Part shown: positions 23,398 through 31,653 of the stretch, one piece after another
Position numbering within the stretch: position 1 is the first letter of the stretch
How the letters are laid out: each line of letters begins with the position of its first letter
Origin: Streptomyces sp. LUP47B
GTDB lineage: Bacteria > Actinomycetota > Actinomycetes > Streptomycetales > Streptomycetaceae
Direction: 5' to 3'
NCBI RefSeq assembly: GCF_001746295.1
Contig: NZ_MJAH01000025.1
Coordinates: 24,865 to 88,864 of the forward strand
DNA length: 64,000 nt
The notes under the pieces: generated by a model
What the model was told of the DNA's origin: nothing
The model's database searches: none
The model's input: the letters and a program-made list of their open reading frames with translations, nothing else
Translations under genes and position numbers: made by a program

Positions 23398-24730
23398 GTC
23401 GTCCCCCTGTCTTCACGATGCCCTGGCGCGCGACGGCAGACACACGCTTGGGCTCCTGGTTGATCACCACTGCTGGTACTGGCCTCTGCTGATCGCGGCA
23501 CTCTTTGCACAGCCCATCGTCCAGGGCGGGACCGACAAGCTTGATCGGGACTCCGCCGCACACGGGGCCCACGCAGGTGCCGCGCTGGATTCCGTCAGCC
23601 GGGGCCCTACGCGCCGCTGGAACAGCCGCAGCAGTGCGCGTGGGCTCCGGTGCCGCCTTCTCCCGCTCGCGGTCCGCACGCCGGTCCACAGCCCGCATCT
23701 CGCATGACGTGCACGGCATGCCGCTGTCTACGTTCGTCCGTTCATCGCAGCGGGGGTCCCGGCACTCGGCGTCGTGCTTCAGCATCGTCACCAGCACGCC
23801 GACGGGCTTCTCGAGCGGGCCGGCCTGCTCCTTGCTGCTGTAGTACCGGTCCCACTTCGGCATCAACCGGTACGTGACCAGCTGCTCCACCGTCCGCCCG
23901 TCCGGGCTGTCGGGGTTCGTGGCGGCCAGCACTGCATCCACCAGAGACTTCGGGAGGCCCTTCGGCACCAGAGCCTTCAGCGGAGCGGGCAGGGCCGCTA
24001 CGAAGGCGTCGTACTGGCGGCGTTCCTCTCGGGAGAATGGGGGCTTCGTCTTGCCGGACGCGGCGGAGCCGCCAGACCTCGAGGTCCTACTACCTGCAGA
24101 AGGCCTGCGGCCGTCAGGAACAGGTTTTTCGTCTTCTTCAGTCTTCTCTCCCACAGTCTTCTTAAAGAGTGCGGGGTCACCCGACTGTCGGGAATCCCTA
24201 CACTCGGGGCCCACCTGCTGTTCTGTGTCGTTTCCGCAGGTCGCGCCCGAGTGCGGGTTTTCCGGCACTCGGGGAACGGCGACGCTGGGCGTCCGCTGGC
24301 GGCCCTTCGGCTGCAACTTGGCCCGCCGCTTGGCCGCGTTCGCCACAGCAGTCTTGGTGGGTTCGATGACCTGCACGACACGTACGCCGGGCTCTTTGGC
24401 CGCTTCAGCCAGCAGGGCCTGAATCTCTGCGTCTGTGGCCGGCGTGTCGTACACGCAGACCTCCGTTGACCACTGGTTGTTCTCGGACGCCATCAGGCGG
24501 ATCTTCACCACGTACCGGGCCGCCTGGAGCAGCCCCATGGCGTTGGCCATGGCGTCGCGGCCGTACCCGTATTTGGCGCCGATCTCGGCCAGGGTGATGT
24601 CCCACCCGTCACGGTGACGGAGCAGGATGGTCAGCAGCGCGAGCGCCATGAAGTCCAGCTGGACTGCGTTGTCGACGGTCTCGTTGGGAACGGCGGCGTA
24701 TTTCGGCGGCCGCCCGGAGCGCTTCCTCAC
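23390..24730 (-). CDS. HTH replication-initiator-like protein
   Basis: A 446-aa protein from GTG 24730. Residues 25-80 (FMALALLTILLRHRDGWDIT, GAKYGYGRDAMANAMGLLQ, YVVKIRLM) form a winged HTH of the kind found in plasmid replication proteins. A disordered, charged linker (about 130-250) follows, then a helical region (YDAFVAALPAPLKALVPKG). The C-terminal third has a zinc-type cluster (CRDPRCDE, CTSCEM, CVGPVCGG, CKECRD). Pairing with a DnaB core strongly suggests a replication initiator or helicase loader. No iterons were obvious. A Rep role is inferred. Confidence 0.7.
   Translation of the reverse strand: MRKRSGRPPKYAAVPNETVDNAVQLDFMALALLTILLRHRDGWDITLAEIGAKYGYGRDAMANAMGLLQAARYVVKIRLMASENNQWSTEVCVYDTPATDAEIQALLAEAAKEPGVRVVQVIEPTKTAVANAAKRRAKLQPKGRQRTPSVAVPRVPENPHSGATCGNDTEQQVGPECRDSRQSGDPALFKKTVGEKTEEDEKPVPDGRRPSAGSRTSRSGGSAASGKTKPPFSREERRQYDAFVAALPAPLKALVPKGLPKSLVDAVLAATNPDSPDGRTVEQLVTYRLMPKWDRYYSSKEQAGPLEKPVGVLVTMLKHDAECRDPRCDERTNVDSGMPCTSCEMRAVDRRADREREKAAPEPTRTAAAVPAARRAPADGIQRGTCVGPVCGGVPIKLVGPALDDGLCKECRDQQRPVPAVVINQEPKRVSAVARQGIVKTGGRRG
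24229..24250. repeat. Partial copy of the dispersed repeat inside the Rep-like gene
   Basis: CGTTTCCGCAGG then TCGCGCCCGA matches the 39409-39445 copy at 21 of 22 positions, in the orientation of the 10107 copy. It lies in the low-complexity linker region of the coding sequence. Confidence 0.6.
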
Positions 24731-24966
24731 CGCGCACCGCCGTGGGAGTGGTCACGTGGGTGACTACTTGGCACCGTGCGAAGTGCCGCTAGCATGGGCA
24801 TGAAGCCTCGCTCTTTGACGTGGTGGAGCTTCTGAATCCAGCGGCTGCAAATCCGCTGGTGCTGCTTGGACGGCCTGGCACCTGAGTGAGCTGCGAACTC
24901 TCTCTGCTGGGCCGTCTTGCGTTTCCGGGTGCCGTGGCTGCGATCACGGCGGTCGGAGCGCGACCG
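24731..24966. other. Non-coding gap, candidate replication origin
   Basis: This 236-nt gap precedes the Rep-like gene. It holds GTCAC-GTGG-GTGAC (24751-24764) and a 7-bp stem CCAGCGG / CCGCTGG with an 8-nt loop (24838-24859). A hairpin CGGTCG / CGACCG at 24950-24966 directly follows the next gene's stop. No tandem iterons were seen. Origin status is a guess from position. Confidence 0.4.
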
Positions 24967-25224
24967 TTAGTGCTTGTTCGGGCCTCGGCCACCACGTGGC
25001 GGGCCTGCCTTGAAGTACGCCAGGAAGACACCCCGTTCCATGGTTCGGGCGTTGCCGACCATGACGTAGGGGTGCCTGTCGGGTTCATCCCCGAACGGCC
25101 AGTCTTTGGCCTTGCGGGCGATGTACCGGAGGCCGTCTGGGGTGATGCTCTCCACCAGGCCCTCATCGATCAGGAGCTGAGCCCCTGTGGTGAAGGTGAC
25201 GAAGGCGGGTTCTTTCGGGGTCAC
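24967..25224 (-). CDS. Small conserved-type DNA-binding-like protein
   Basis: An 85-aa protein from GTG 25224. The layout is TTGAQLLIDEGLVESITPDG, LRYIARKAKDWPFGD, then a strand and FLAYFKAGPPRGGRGP. This resembles small Streptomyces proteins with an HTH-like start and a DWPFG turn. It sits between the replication block and the XRE regulator. Function unknown; DNA binding is a guess. Confidence 0.6.
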   Translation of the reverse strand: MTPKEPAFVTFTTGAQLLIDEGLVESITPDGLRYIARKAKDWPFGDEPDRHPYVMVGNARTMERGVFLAYFKAGPPRGGRGPNKH

Positions 25225-25245
25225 TGGCGATCACCAGCACCCTCG

Positions 25246-25266
25246 AACTTCGATGTTCTCGAAGTT
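25246..25266. promoter_or_regulatory. Inverted repeat, operator candidate
   Basis: AACTTCGA, TGTTC, TCGAAGTT: perfect 8-bp arms with a 5-bp centre. It lies 22 bp upstream of the start of 24967-25224. Size and symmetry fit a dimeric repressor site. Confidence 0.6.
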
Positions 25267-25429
25267 GTCGCTACGCTCGGCACGTACGGATCCTTCTTCC
25301 TCAAGGTGGGGTCTCTGTACAGCCGGTACGCATTCGCAGTGCGCCGGCGTGGGAACGGTCGACGGTCTTACCCACCGATCGGCCGTTTCTGCTGTTCAGG
25401 GCGGTGAACGCATCCCCGTCACTCTCCTC

Positions 25430-26635
25430 TCACGCCGCGAGGGCGCTGATCGATGCGACGGTCTCCGCCGCAGTCTGGTTACCGGCGTACCGAGGCGCGG
25501 AGAGCATCCCCGCCACCCGATCCATCCGCTTCACAATCCACGAAATCTGGTCCTCCACAGGCAACGACAAGACCGGCGCCAGGGCATCGGCCGCACCCTC
25601 GACGTCGTCAAGCTGCACCCGAGCCGTAGCCAGATAGATGTGCGCCAGCCGCTCATCATCCAGCGACCGCTCCGCCACCGGACCGGACTGCCACAGCGCG
25701 ATCGCCTCGAGGGCCTCGCTCTGCGCGCGTTCCGCGTCGTGCCCGCCCTCCAGCCAGATCAAAGACGATCCGGCGTAGTAGGACTGCTTCGCCCTCGAGA
25801 ACCCGAACAGACCCTCCAGGGAGTCCGGCCGGCGGATCCGCTCCCGAGCAGACTCGGCAGCATCCAGCGCGGCGTTCGCCGCCCTCGAGTCCCCGAGATT
25901 GGCCAGACACTGGGCCTCACCACAGCGCAACCGGGCTTCCCCGGTTCCCTGCCCGTGGCCCACCCACTGGTAGCCGTCCCGCACGTACTCCAACGCCCGC
26001 CCGTAATCGCCCTGGAACCGGGCAATCAGCGACTTCGTGCCGGCCACCCACGCCGCCAGCTCCGCATCCCCGGCGAGTTCCGCGCACCGGCCCGCCGCAG
26101 TGGCGTGCTCGATCGCTTCGTCCGCGTCACCCATGTCGAGCAGCGCGTACGACAGAACCCCGGACAGGCGTCCCGCCGTGAGGTACAGGTCGGAACGGTC
26201 CTGCGTGCGGTGGTGCCCCGACCGTAGGCGTTCGAAGGCTTCACCGCGCAGGGCGTGCGCCCGGTCCATCATCGGCCCCGGGGGAGACGCCAGGTAGTCG
26301 ACGGCCGTGGCCGACACGCCTTCCTGAAGCTCCGTGATGTCCAGATCCGCCAGGGCGGTCAGATCTCGCGACATGGCCAAGGCTGCCGCGCGGGTGCGGT
26401 GCACGGCCGCGGCCTCCCGCCGCTCCTGGTCCTCCCGCTGCCACTGCTCAACCAGCGCACCGTTCGCACCGGTCGCCTCGTCCGCAGCCTCCGCCACGCA
26501 CAAAGGTGTCGGCCGGCGGCCGGTCTCGAAGTTGTGCAGCGACGTGCGGTCATAGCGGACACGCTGCGCCAGGTCCGCGAGGGACATGTGGGCAGCCAAC
26601 CGCCACTCACGGAGGAGTTCCGGGAAGGTCGTCAT
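25430..26635 (-). CDS. XRE-family regulator with TPR-like domain
   Basis: A 401-aa protein. Residues 5-60 (FPELLREWRLAAHMSLADLA, RVRYDRTSLHNFETGRR) form an XRE/Cro-C1 HTH. The remainder is a helical-repeat (TPR-like) region with many Ala-rich helix pairs (AAWVAGTKSLIARF, GDADEAIEHATAAGR). In Streptomyces, such HTH-TPR regulators often respond to peptides or small signals. The position next to the Xis-like protein and replication genes suggests control of plasmid/phage state. An inverted repeat lies upstream of its start. Confidence 0.85.
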   Translation of the reverse strand: MTTFPELLREWRLAAHMSLADLAQRVRYDRTSLHNFETGRRPTPLCVAEAADEATGANGALVEQWQREDQERREAAAVHRTRAAALAMSRDLTALADLDITELQEGVSATAVDYLASPPGPMMDRAHALRGEAFERLRSGHHRTQDRSDLYLTAGRLSGVLSYALLDMGDADEAIEHATAAGRCAELAGDAELAAWVAGTKSLIARFQGDYGRALEYVRDGYQWVGHGQGTGEARLRCGEAQCLANLGDSRAANAALDAAESARERIRRPDSLEGLFGFSRAKQSYYAGSSLIWLEGGHDAERAQSEALEAIALWQSGPVAERSLDDERLAHIYLATARVQLDDVEGAADALAPVLSLPVEDQISWIVKRMDRVAGMLSAPRYAGNQTAAETVASISALAA

Positions 26636-26699
26636 GCCGTGAGTCTTCCTCCTCTCCGCTCGTACCGGCAGGGCCGGGAGCCCTGTTCGCCGCGTTTGT

Positions 26700-26735
26700 C
26701 TGTTGGCAAATCCGTGTCGGCCTGATTGCCAACAG
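26700..26735. promoter_or_regulatory. 10-bp inverted repeat upstream of the XRE regulator
   Basis: CTGTTGGCAA and TTGCCAACAG, separated by 16 bp. It lies 65-100 bp upstream of the regulator's ATG. The symmetric arms suit a dimeric autoregulator, possibly the XRE protein itself. Confidence 0.65.
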
Positions 26736-26816
26736 CAGCCTCAACTCCAGTGGGTGCGACCGGTGCTGGCATGGAGTCAGCACTGATCCACGTCCCTTGG
26801 AGAGACTGCCGTGACG

Positions 26817-27110
26817 TCACGAGTCGTCGCCCCCTTCCGCCTTGCGCCGTTCGTCGCGCTTGGCGAAGTGGACGCCGTGCTGCGGCTTCCGGGCCTCGAA
26901 GTACGCCTCCACCGGCTCCCAAGGGAGCTGGTAGTAGCGGCCGACCTTCTTCCACTCCCCCTTGGGGACGGGGAAGTCCGGGTCGTTGTGGGCGAGCTGC
27001 TGGACTCGCTGCTTGCTGAGATCAACGCGTCTGGCGATCTCGGCGAGCGTCACCATCTCTGGCGCCCTCCCTTCCTCGGTCTTCTTCGGCACATCTCCAT
27101 CTTGCCCCAT
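26817..27110 (-). CDS. AlpA/excisionase-like DNA-binding protein
   Basis: A 97-aa protein. Residues 19-75 (MVTLAEIARRVDLSKQRVQQL, DFPVPKGEWKKVGRYYQLPW, EPVEAYFE) match the winged HTH of AlpA/Xis-type proteins. A start at ATG 27110 is used here; Met19 is an alternative. A TAGACT box lies only 12 nt upstream of ATG 27110, so the mRNA may be nearly leaderless. Such proteins help excision or regulate phage-plasmid switching. No integrase is present nearby. Confidence 0.8.
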   Translation of the reverse strand: MGQDGDVPKKTEEGRAPEMVTLAEIARRVDLSKQRVQQLAHNDPDFPVPKGEWKKVGRYYQLPWEPVEAYFEARKPQHGVHFAKRDERRKAEGGDDS

Positions 27111-27263
27111 GATGTTGACCCAAGTCTATATCAGTGGTCTACTGGACATACAGCACGACCCCGGGCCAGCTTTCGCCGGACCGGGGTCGCGTGTCCGGAG
27201 CGGTGTTGGAGCACCGCAAGGGACTTGGAACCGCCCTACCTGCCACAACAGGAGGTTGATCCC
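27111..27263. promoter_or_regulatory. Divergent promoter region of the Xis-like and OB-fold genes
   Basis: TTGACC at 27115-27120 with TCTACT 17 bp further is a possible rightward promoter, and TAGACT is a leftward -10. CAGT-GGTCT-ACTG (27132-27144) is a small symmetric site between them. GGAGG at 27251 is the ribosome-binding site of the next gene. Box assignments are tentative. Confidence 0.5.
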
Positions 27264-27668
27264 GTGAAGAAGGATCGCACAGCAACCCTTTCCAGGGCAC
27301 CGCACCTCGGCGACTTCGTCCACCAGGACGTCATCCCGATGCCGGGCCGGCTTGCGGTGGACTACTACGACTGGGACCTGCACCTCGGGTTCAGCGTCCC
27401 CCTCAACGAGGTCACCGCCGGCACCCTCGTCACCGCCACCGGCACGATCGCCGCGGTGGTCCGCCTGTCCGGCGGCCGCGCGATGGCCGTCATCACGACC
27501 GCCGACGGCAACAGCGCGCACGTCCTGCTGAACGCGGACATCGTCCGCATGGTGACCCCGGCCCTGTACCGCGGGAACCGGCTGAACGTTCGCGGCACCG
27601 TCACCCGCACCACCGTCTCTCAGCCCGCCGGGATCGTCGCGGGCGGCGTGAACGTGGAGATCGTCTGA
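27264..27668 (+). CDS. OB-fold-like protein
   Basis: A 134-aa protein from GTG 27264. Alternating strands at residues 50-130 (GTLVTATGTIAAVVRLSGG, RAMAVITTADGNSAHVLL, YRGNRLNVRGTVTRTTV) follow an OB-fold pattern. It may bind single-stranded DNA or another nucleic acid. It begins the transfer-type operon. No SSB family signature was seen. Confidence 0.6.
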   Translation: MKKDRTATLSRAPHLGDFVHQDVIPMPGRLAVDYYDWDLHLGFSVPLNEVTAGTLVTATGTIAAVVRLSGGRAMAVITTADGNSAHVLLNADIVRMVTPALYRGNRLNVRGTVTRTTVSQPAGIVAGGVNVEIV

Positions 27669-27997
27669 TGGCTACCACCACCCCGACCCCGGCCCGTACC
27701 TCTCGTTACCACTACGCGGCGATGCGTCGCGCTGAGGACGCGGCCCGCAGCCTGTCCGTTCGGCACTCCATCGTCGGCTTTCTCGGCTCGGAGCCGGCCA
27801 CCGACATCGCCGACATGGCGGCCGTACGCGACTCCTACTACCGACTGGCCGCCGCCCACCGCGTAGCCGCGCGGAAGCGGGAGCGGGCCGAGAACCGGAC
27901 GCTGGCCTGGGCTGCGTTCCGGGAGGGCCCGGCCGCATACATCGGCTGCACCGTCCGCTCCTGGGCGTACCGCATTCGTGGGGCGGTGTCCCGCTGA
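27668..27997 (+). CDS. Hypothetical basic protein
   Basis: A 109-aa protein from ATG 27668, which starts at the last base of the upstream stop (TGATG). It is rich in Arg/Ala with a helix-forming centre (YHYAAMRRAEDAARSL; RVAARKRERAENRT). Function unknown. Confidence 0.6.
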   Translation: MATTTPTPARTSRYHYAAMRRAEDAARSLSVRHSIVGFLGSEPATDIADMAAVRDSYYRLAAAHRVAARKRERAENRTLAWAAFREGPAAYIGCTVRSWAYRIRGAVSR

Positions 27998-28176
27998 TGG
28001 CCGCGGTGATGCCGGACCGTACGGTCCTCGAACGCTTCCCCGCTGGCGGCCCCCGCGGCTCCTGGCCCGCCGAGGAGTTCGCCGCCGACCGCCGCATGGC
28101 CGGCGAGCCCGCCGAGGTCGTCATGGACCTCGCCACGGACAGCTTCTTCGTCATCATCCGAGGCGGTGCCCGATGA
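27997..28176 (+). CDS. Short hypothetical protein
   Basis: A 59-aa protein between TGATG overlaps, starting MAAVMPDRTVLERF and ending FFVIIRGGAR. Both neighbours overlap it by a few bases, which supports translation. A Gly/Arg-rich turn is followed by a short hydrophobic strand at the end. Confidence 0.6.
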   Translation: MAAVMPDRTVLERFPAGGPRGSWPAEEFAADRRMAGEPAEVVMDLATDSFFVIIRGGAR

Positions 28177-28559
28177 GCGAGCCGACCCCCGAGACCCCGG
28201 ACACCCCCAACTCGCCGGAGCAGGCCGCGCTGGAGCTCTACCACCAGCTCGTCAACCTGTCCCCGGACAACGGCGACCGCGCACTTCTCATCAGCGTCCG
28301 CCTCCCCAACGCCCAGCTCGTCGGCGACGTGTGGCTGTCCGCCGAGGATGTCGAGCAGCTCATCGACGGCACGCTGACGATCGCCCAGCACCGCATGGCC
28401 TACGGGGACCCCGAGCCCGCCGCGGCCCCGCTTCAGCGCGACGAGGACGACGTCGACCCCTGGCCGCGCCTGTCGCAGAACGACATCACCGACGACGCCG
28501 TGGAAGACCTGGCCGCCGAGTTCCAGGCGTTCCTGAAGTCCGAAGGCGGCCAGGCATGA
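28173..28559 (+). CDS. Acidic hypothetical protein
   Basis: A 128-aa protein, acidic, with Pro/Thr-rich N-terminus and a beta-alpha core (RALLISVRLPNAQLVGDVWL, EDVEQLIDGTL). No recognised family. Confidence 0.6.
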   Translation: MSEPTPETPDTPNSPEQAALELYHQLVNLSPDNGDRALLISVRLPNAQLVGDVWLSAEDVEQLIDGTLTIAQHRMAYGDPEPAAAPLQRDEDDVDPWPRLSQNDITDDAVEDLAAEFQAFLKSEGGQA

Positions 28560-28957
28560 CCAGCACCAACCCGGTCCACACCGCCGGCAACGCGGTCCCG
28601 CCGCTGGGCGGGGAGCTGGAGGGCCTGTTCGAGGACCTGGCCGCCGTCCACGACGTGGGCGTCGACCAGATCCTCTCCGGCCTCCGCCACATCGCCCTCA
28701 ACCGGCACACCGTCGACCGCACCCAAACCCTCATCGCCGTCCTCGCCGGCGGCGCCGACAGCCTCAACATCGTCGCCCTCATCGGACAGATCATCGCCCG
28801 CCTCGCCGACGCCGACACCAACCCCGCCCTCCACACCCTCCCGCTGGACCAGCAGAAGCAGGCCCGCCGCGAAGGCCAGAACACCGCCCACTGGCACACC
28901 GACCCCGACCTCGCCCAAACCGCATCCGAAACCAGCGCCGCCATCACCGGCAACTAA
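28556..28957 (+). CDS. Hypothetical helical protein
   Basis: A 133-aa protein with a helix-rich body (LFEDLAAVHDVGVDQILSGL, LIGQIIARLADADTN) and Asn/His-rich tail. No family recognised; coupled to the upstream gene. Confidence 0.6.
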   Translation: MTSTNPVHTAGNAVPPLGGELEGLFEDLAAVHDVGVDQILSGLRHIALNRHTVDRTQTLIAVLAGGADSLNIVALIGQIIARLADADTNPALHTLPLDQQKQARREGQNTAHWHTDPDLAQTASETSAAITGN

Positions 28958-28973
28958 CCCGAGAGGACCCCTC

Positions 28974-29213
28974 ATGACCGCCACCACCGGACTCGCCACC
29001 ATCACCGGCGCCGAGGCCTACGCCAAGGCCGTGGAACACGCCGAGCAGGGCGAAAAGCACATCGGCATCGACTCCCGCATCGCCGAGCAGCACTTCGCCG
29101 CCGCTACCGCATACGCCACGATCGCGCGCGCCGAGCGTTCCGCCAGCAACGGCGCCCGGCCCGGCTGCTACCCCGACGGCGGCTGGAAGCAGCACACCCA
29201 CCCCAACGACTAA
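28974..29213 (+). CDS. Hypothetical small protein
   Basis: A 79-aa protein, helical and Ala-rich (AYAKAVEHAEQGEKHIGI), with a Trp/His C-terminal tail. GAGAGGAC precedes the ATG. Followed by two strong hairpins. Confidence 0.6.
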   Translation: MTATTGLATITGAEAYAKAVEHAEQGEKHIGIDSRIAEQHFAAATAYATIARAERSASNGARPGCYPDGGWKQHTHPND

Positions 29214-29222
29214 CCACCCACC

Positions 29223-29275
29223 CCGGGCCTCTGGCCCGGCTCGAGTCCGCCCCACCACCCCCCCCAGTGGGGCGG
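29223..29275 (+). terminator. Twin hairpins
   Basis: CCGGGCC-TCT-GGCCCGG at 29223-29239 and CCGCCCCAC / GTGGGGCGG at 29247-29275, 9-bp arms. Together they are a strong stop or attenuator in the transfer operon. No T-run follows. Confidence 0.6.
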
Positions 29276-29319
29276 GCCCGAGCCAGCCCAGCACCCACCA
29301 ACCACCGGAAGGACCCGCC

Positions 29320-29580
29320 GTGCTGTTCCTCATCCTCATCGCCCTCCTCTCCCCACTCATCGCCTGGTCTCTCTGGATCGCCTACGCACCCCCCAAGACC
29401 ACCAAGACCCCCACCACCGGCCCGGAATTCGCCACCGCCCACGGCAACGACTCCAGCACCTGGACCGCCGCCGACTTCGAAGCCGAGTTCGTCTTCGCCG
29501 AGATCGACGTCCAGGCCGCCTGGACGATCGCCCACCCCAAAAAGACCCCCCAGGCCACCGACATCAAGCCCGCCGCCTGA
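29320..29580 (+). CDS. Single-span membrane protein
   Basis: An 86-aa protein from GTG 29320. Residues 1-22 are hydrophobic (LFLILIALLSPLIAWSLWIAY), then a polar, acidic tail. GGAAGGA precedes the start. A membrane-anchored accessory of transfer is likely from context. Confidence 0.65.
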   Translation: MLFLILIALLSPLIAWSLWIAYAPPKTTKTPTTGPEFATAHGNDSSTWTAADFEAEFVFAEIDVQAAWTIAHPKKTPQATDIKPAA

Positions 29581-29624
29581 CCACCCGCCAGTCACCCCCA
29601 CCCGATCCCAGGAAGGACCCGCCC

Positions 29625-30827
29625 ATGCTCTCCACAGTGCAGAACGCGGCCGAGCAGATGCCCTGGCAGGCATGGGCCGCCCTCCTCGCCCTCACCACCC
29701 TCGCCATCGGCCAAATCCTTGGCCGCCGCACCCGCCCCGACACCAACCGCAAGCCCCGCGACAAGGCCAAGCAGCGCACCCTCATCGGCCTCCTCGGCAT
29801 GGGCCTCGTCGCCCTCCTCGGCTTCGGGCTCTCCGCCAACACCTCGATCGTCTTCGCCCAGGCTCGACTCCACATGGTCGCCCCCTGGACCCTCACCGTC
29901 GGCCTCGCCCTCGAGGGCATCGTCCTCGGCCTCACCGTGTACTCCTGGGCCTTCGAGGACAAGGGCACCGCGCGCGCCGCATACCTCCTCGTCTTCGCGC
30001 AGGCCATCGGCGCCGTCGAGGTCGTCCGCTTCCAGCACGAGGACATCGGCACCGCAGCCGTCCGCATCGTCGGCCCCGTGATGCTCGCCTACGGCCTTCA
30101 CAAGCTCCTCGGTCTCGAGACGAAGCTCAAGAAGATCGAGATCAAGTCCGACAGCATCCTGGCCCGCTGGTGGCGCGACCGCCTCAAGCGCCTCGAGAGC
30201 AAGCTCGGCATCGGATCCCGCGGCGCCGACGCCCAGGCCATCAGCCGCCGCAACGCCCAAGACCGCCTCGTCACCCTCGCCACCCTCGGCAAGCCCTGGT
30301 GGGCCATCGGCACGTTCGGCACCCGCCGCTACGAGAAGGCCCTCATGCGCGCCGGCGACGCCTCCTTCCACGGACTCAACGACACCCTCGACGAACTCGG
30401 CACGGAGATGCGGATCACCACCCGCATCGACCGCATGGGCGCCTTCAAGAACCTCCCGAACCGGACCGAGGACTACACCCTGCGCTCCCTGCGCCCCGCT
30501 GTAGGCCCGCAGGGCGCACCGGACGCTGCGCCCGACGACATAAGCGGTCTGACCAGCGAGGGCGCACCAGGGCGCACCCCAGGGCCCACCACGGGCGCGC
30601 CCGAGGCGACCCCCGGCGAGGCGCAGGCGAGCAAGAGGCCCGAGGCAGGCGATGGCGACCGTCGCAGGCTCGCCTTCGACCTCTACTTCGACCTCCGCGG
30701 CACCGGATCCGCCCCCTCCCAGAACGCCTTCGAGCAGGCCTGGCGGAAGGCCGGATACGGGCTGAAGACCGACGACATCCGCGCCCTCTACAAGGACATC
30801 CACACCAAAGTCACCGGCAACAACTGA
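29625..30827 (+). CDS. Multi-span membrane protein, spread/transfer-type
   Basis: A 400-aa protein. Five hydrophobic segments occur at about residues 14-33, 53-71, 86-107, 117-134 and 143-163. A cytoplasmic basic region follows (KLKKIEIKSDSILARWWRDRL), then a Pro/Gly-rich linker and a helical C-terminus (FDLYFDLRG, AFEQAWRKAGYGLK). The N-terminal part resembles DUF2637-type membrane proteins of Streptomyces plasmids. It probably belongs to the conjugation/spread system. Confidence 0.7.
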   Translation: MLSTVQNAAEQMPWQAWAALLALTTLAIGQILGRRTRPDTNRKPRDKAKQRTLIGLLGMGLVALLGFGLSANTSIVFAQARLHMVAPWTLTVGLALEGIVLGLTVYSWAFEDKGTARAAYLLVFAQAIGAVEVVRFQHEDIGTAAVRIVGPVMLAYGLHKLLGLETKLKKIEIKSDSILARWWRDRLKRLESKLGIGSRGADAQAISRRNAQDRLVTLATLGKPWWAIGTFGTRRYEKALMRAGDASFHGLNDTLDELGTEMRITTRIDRMGAFKNLPNRTEDYTLRSLRPAVGPQGAPDAAPDDISGLTSEGAPGRTPGPTTGAPEATPGEAQASKRPEAGDGDRRRLAFDLYFDLRGTGSAPSQNAFEQAWRKAGYGLKTDDIRALYKDIHTKVTGNN

Positions 30828-30864
30828 TCCCCGAACCAACCAGACCAGGAGAGAGACAGAACCC

Positions 30865-31419
30865 ATGGACATCAACGCTCTGTTCGAGAAGAACGGGATG
30901 CGCGACTTCACCGCCGAGCAGCGCGACACGTTCATGAACGACGGGCAGCAGATCCGGCAGATGCAGCGCATCGTCCAGGCCCGCCTCACCCAGATCAGCC
31001 TCGACGGCGACCGCCCCGGCGCCGCGGGCCGGCGGGCCCGGAAGATGGCGAAGAAGTTCGGCAAGCTCGCTCACCTGCTGGAACAGGCCGCCGCGCAGTG
31101 CGAGGCCATCAACACCGCCTACGTCCACGACATCCTCGAGCTGCCCGACAGGCGCCTGAAGGCCATCGCGGCCAAGGAGAACCGGCGTCAGCGTCTCGGG
31201 ATCGCGGCGTCCGGTGTGCAGGAGCAGATCGCGGGCTCCCTGAACACCAGCGTGAACACCTTCCACGGCATCGGAGCGACGAATCCGCAGGTCACGCCGC
31301 TGGCGCAGGCCCCGCAGTACCACACGGCCACCCCGTCCTACGCCTACCCGGCCCCGCCCGCCCACCAGCCCACGAGCAGCATCGCCGACCTCTTCCCGAA
31401 CATCGGGGAGACCGGGTGA
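30865..31419 (+). CDS. Helical protein of the transfer operon
   Basis: A 184-aa protein with a long helical core (QQIRQMQRIVQARLTQISL, RKMAKKFGKLAHLLEQAA) and a Pro/Ala-rich tail. AGGAGAGAGA precedes the ATG. Function unknown; coupled to the next gene. Confidence 0.6.
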   Translation: MDINALFEKNGMRDFTAEQRDTFMNDGQQIRQMQRIVQARLTQISLDGDRPGAAGRRARKMAKKFGKLAHLLEQAAAQCEAINTAYVHDILELPDRRLKAIAAKENRRQRLGIAASGVQEQIAGSLNTSVNTFHGIGATNPQVTPLAQAPQYHTATPSYAYPAPPAHQPTSSIADLFPNIGETG

Positions 31420-31640
31420 ACGCGCAGCAGAAGGCCGCCCAGACGCGCCTCGCGAACCAGGCCGCCCACTACAACACCGCCCAAGCCAAGGCGGCCGAAC
31501 AAGGGCCGATGCACCTCATCACGTTCTGGACCAGCGTGTGCCGCAAGCTCGCCAAGGACGCGTTGGAGAACGGCGACCCATCGGTCGCGAACCGGCTCGC
31601 CTCCGTCCTCAATGACTTCTACCAACGTCACATCCAGTGA
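31416..31640 (+). CDS. Small helical protein
   Basis: A 74-aa protein from GTG 31416 (GTGA overlap). Gln/Ala-rich start, then WTSVCRKLAKDALENG and RLASVLNDFYQRH helices. Function unknown. Confidence 0.6.
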   Translation: MNAQQKAAQTRLANQAAHYNTAQAKAAEQGPMHLITFWTSVCRKLAKDALENGDPSVANRLASVLNDFYQRHIQ

Positions 31641-31653
31641 CCATCGTCATCAT

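Noticed and set aside
24838..24859. tRNA-like anticodon arm (CTGCAAA between two 7-bp arms) suggesting an attachment-site tRNA
   Set aside because: The loop is 8 nt, not 7, and no T-arm, D-arm or acceptor stem can be drawn around it. It is only a hairpin in the gap before the Rep-like gene.
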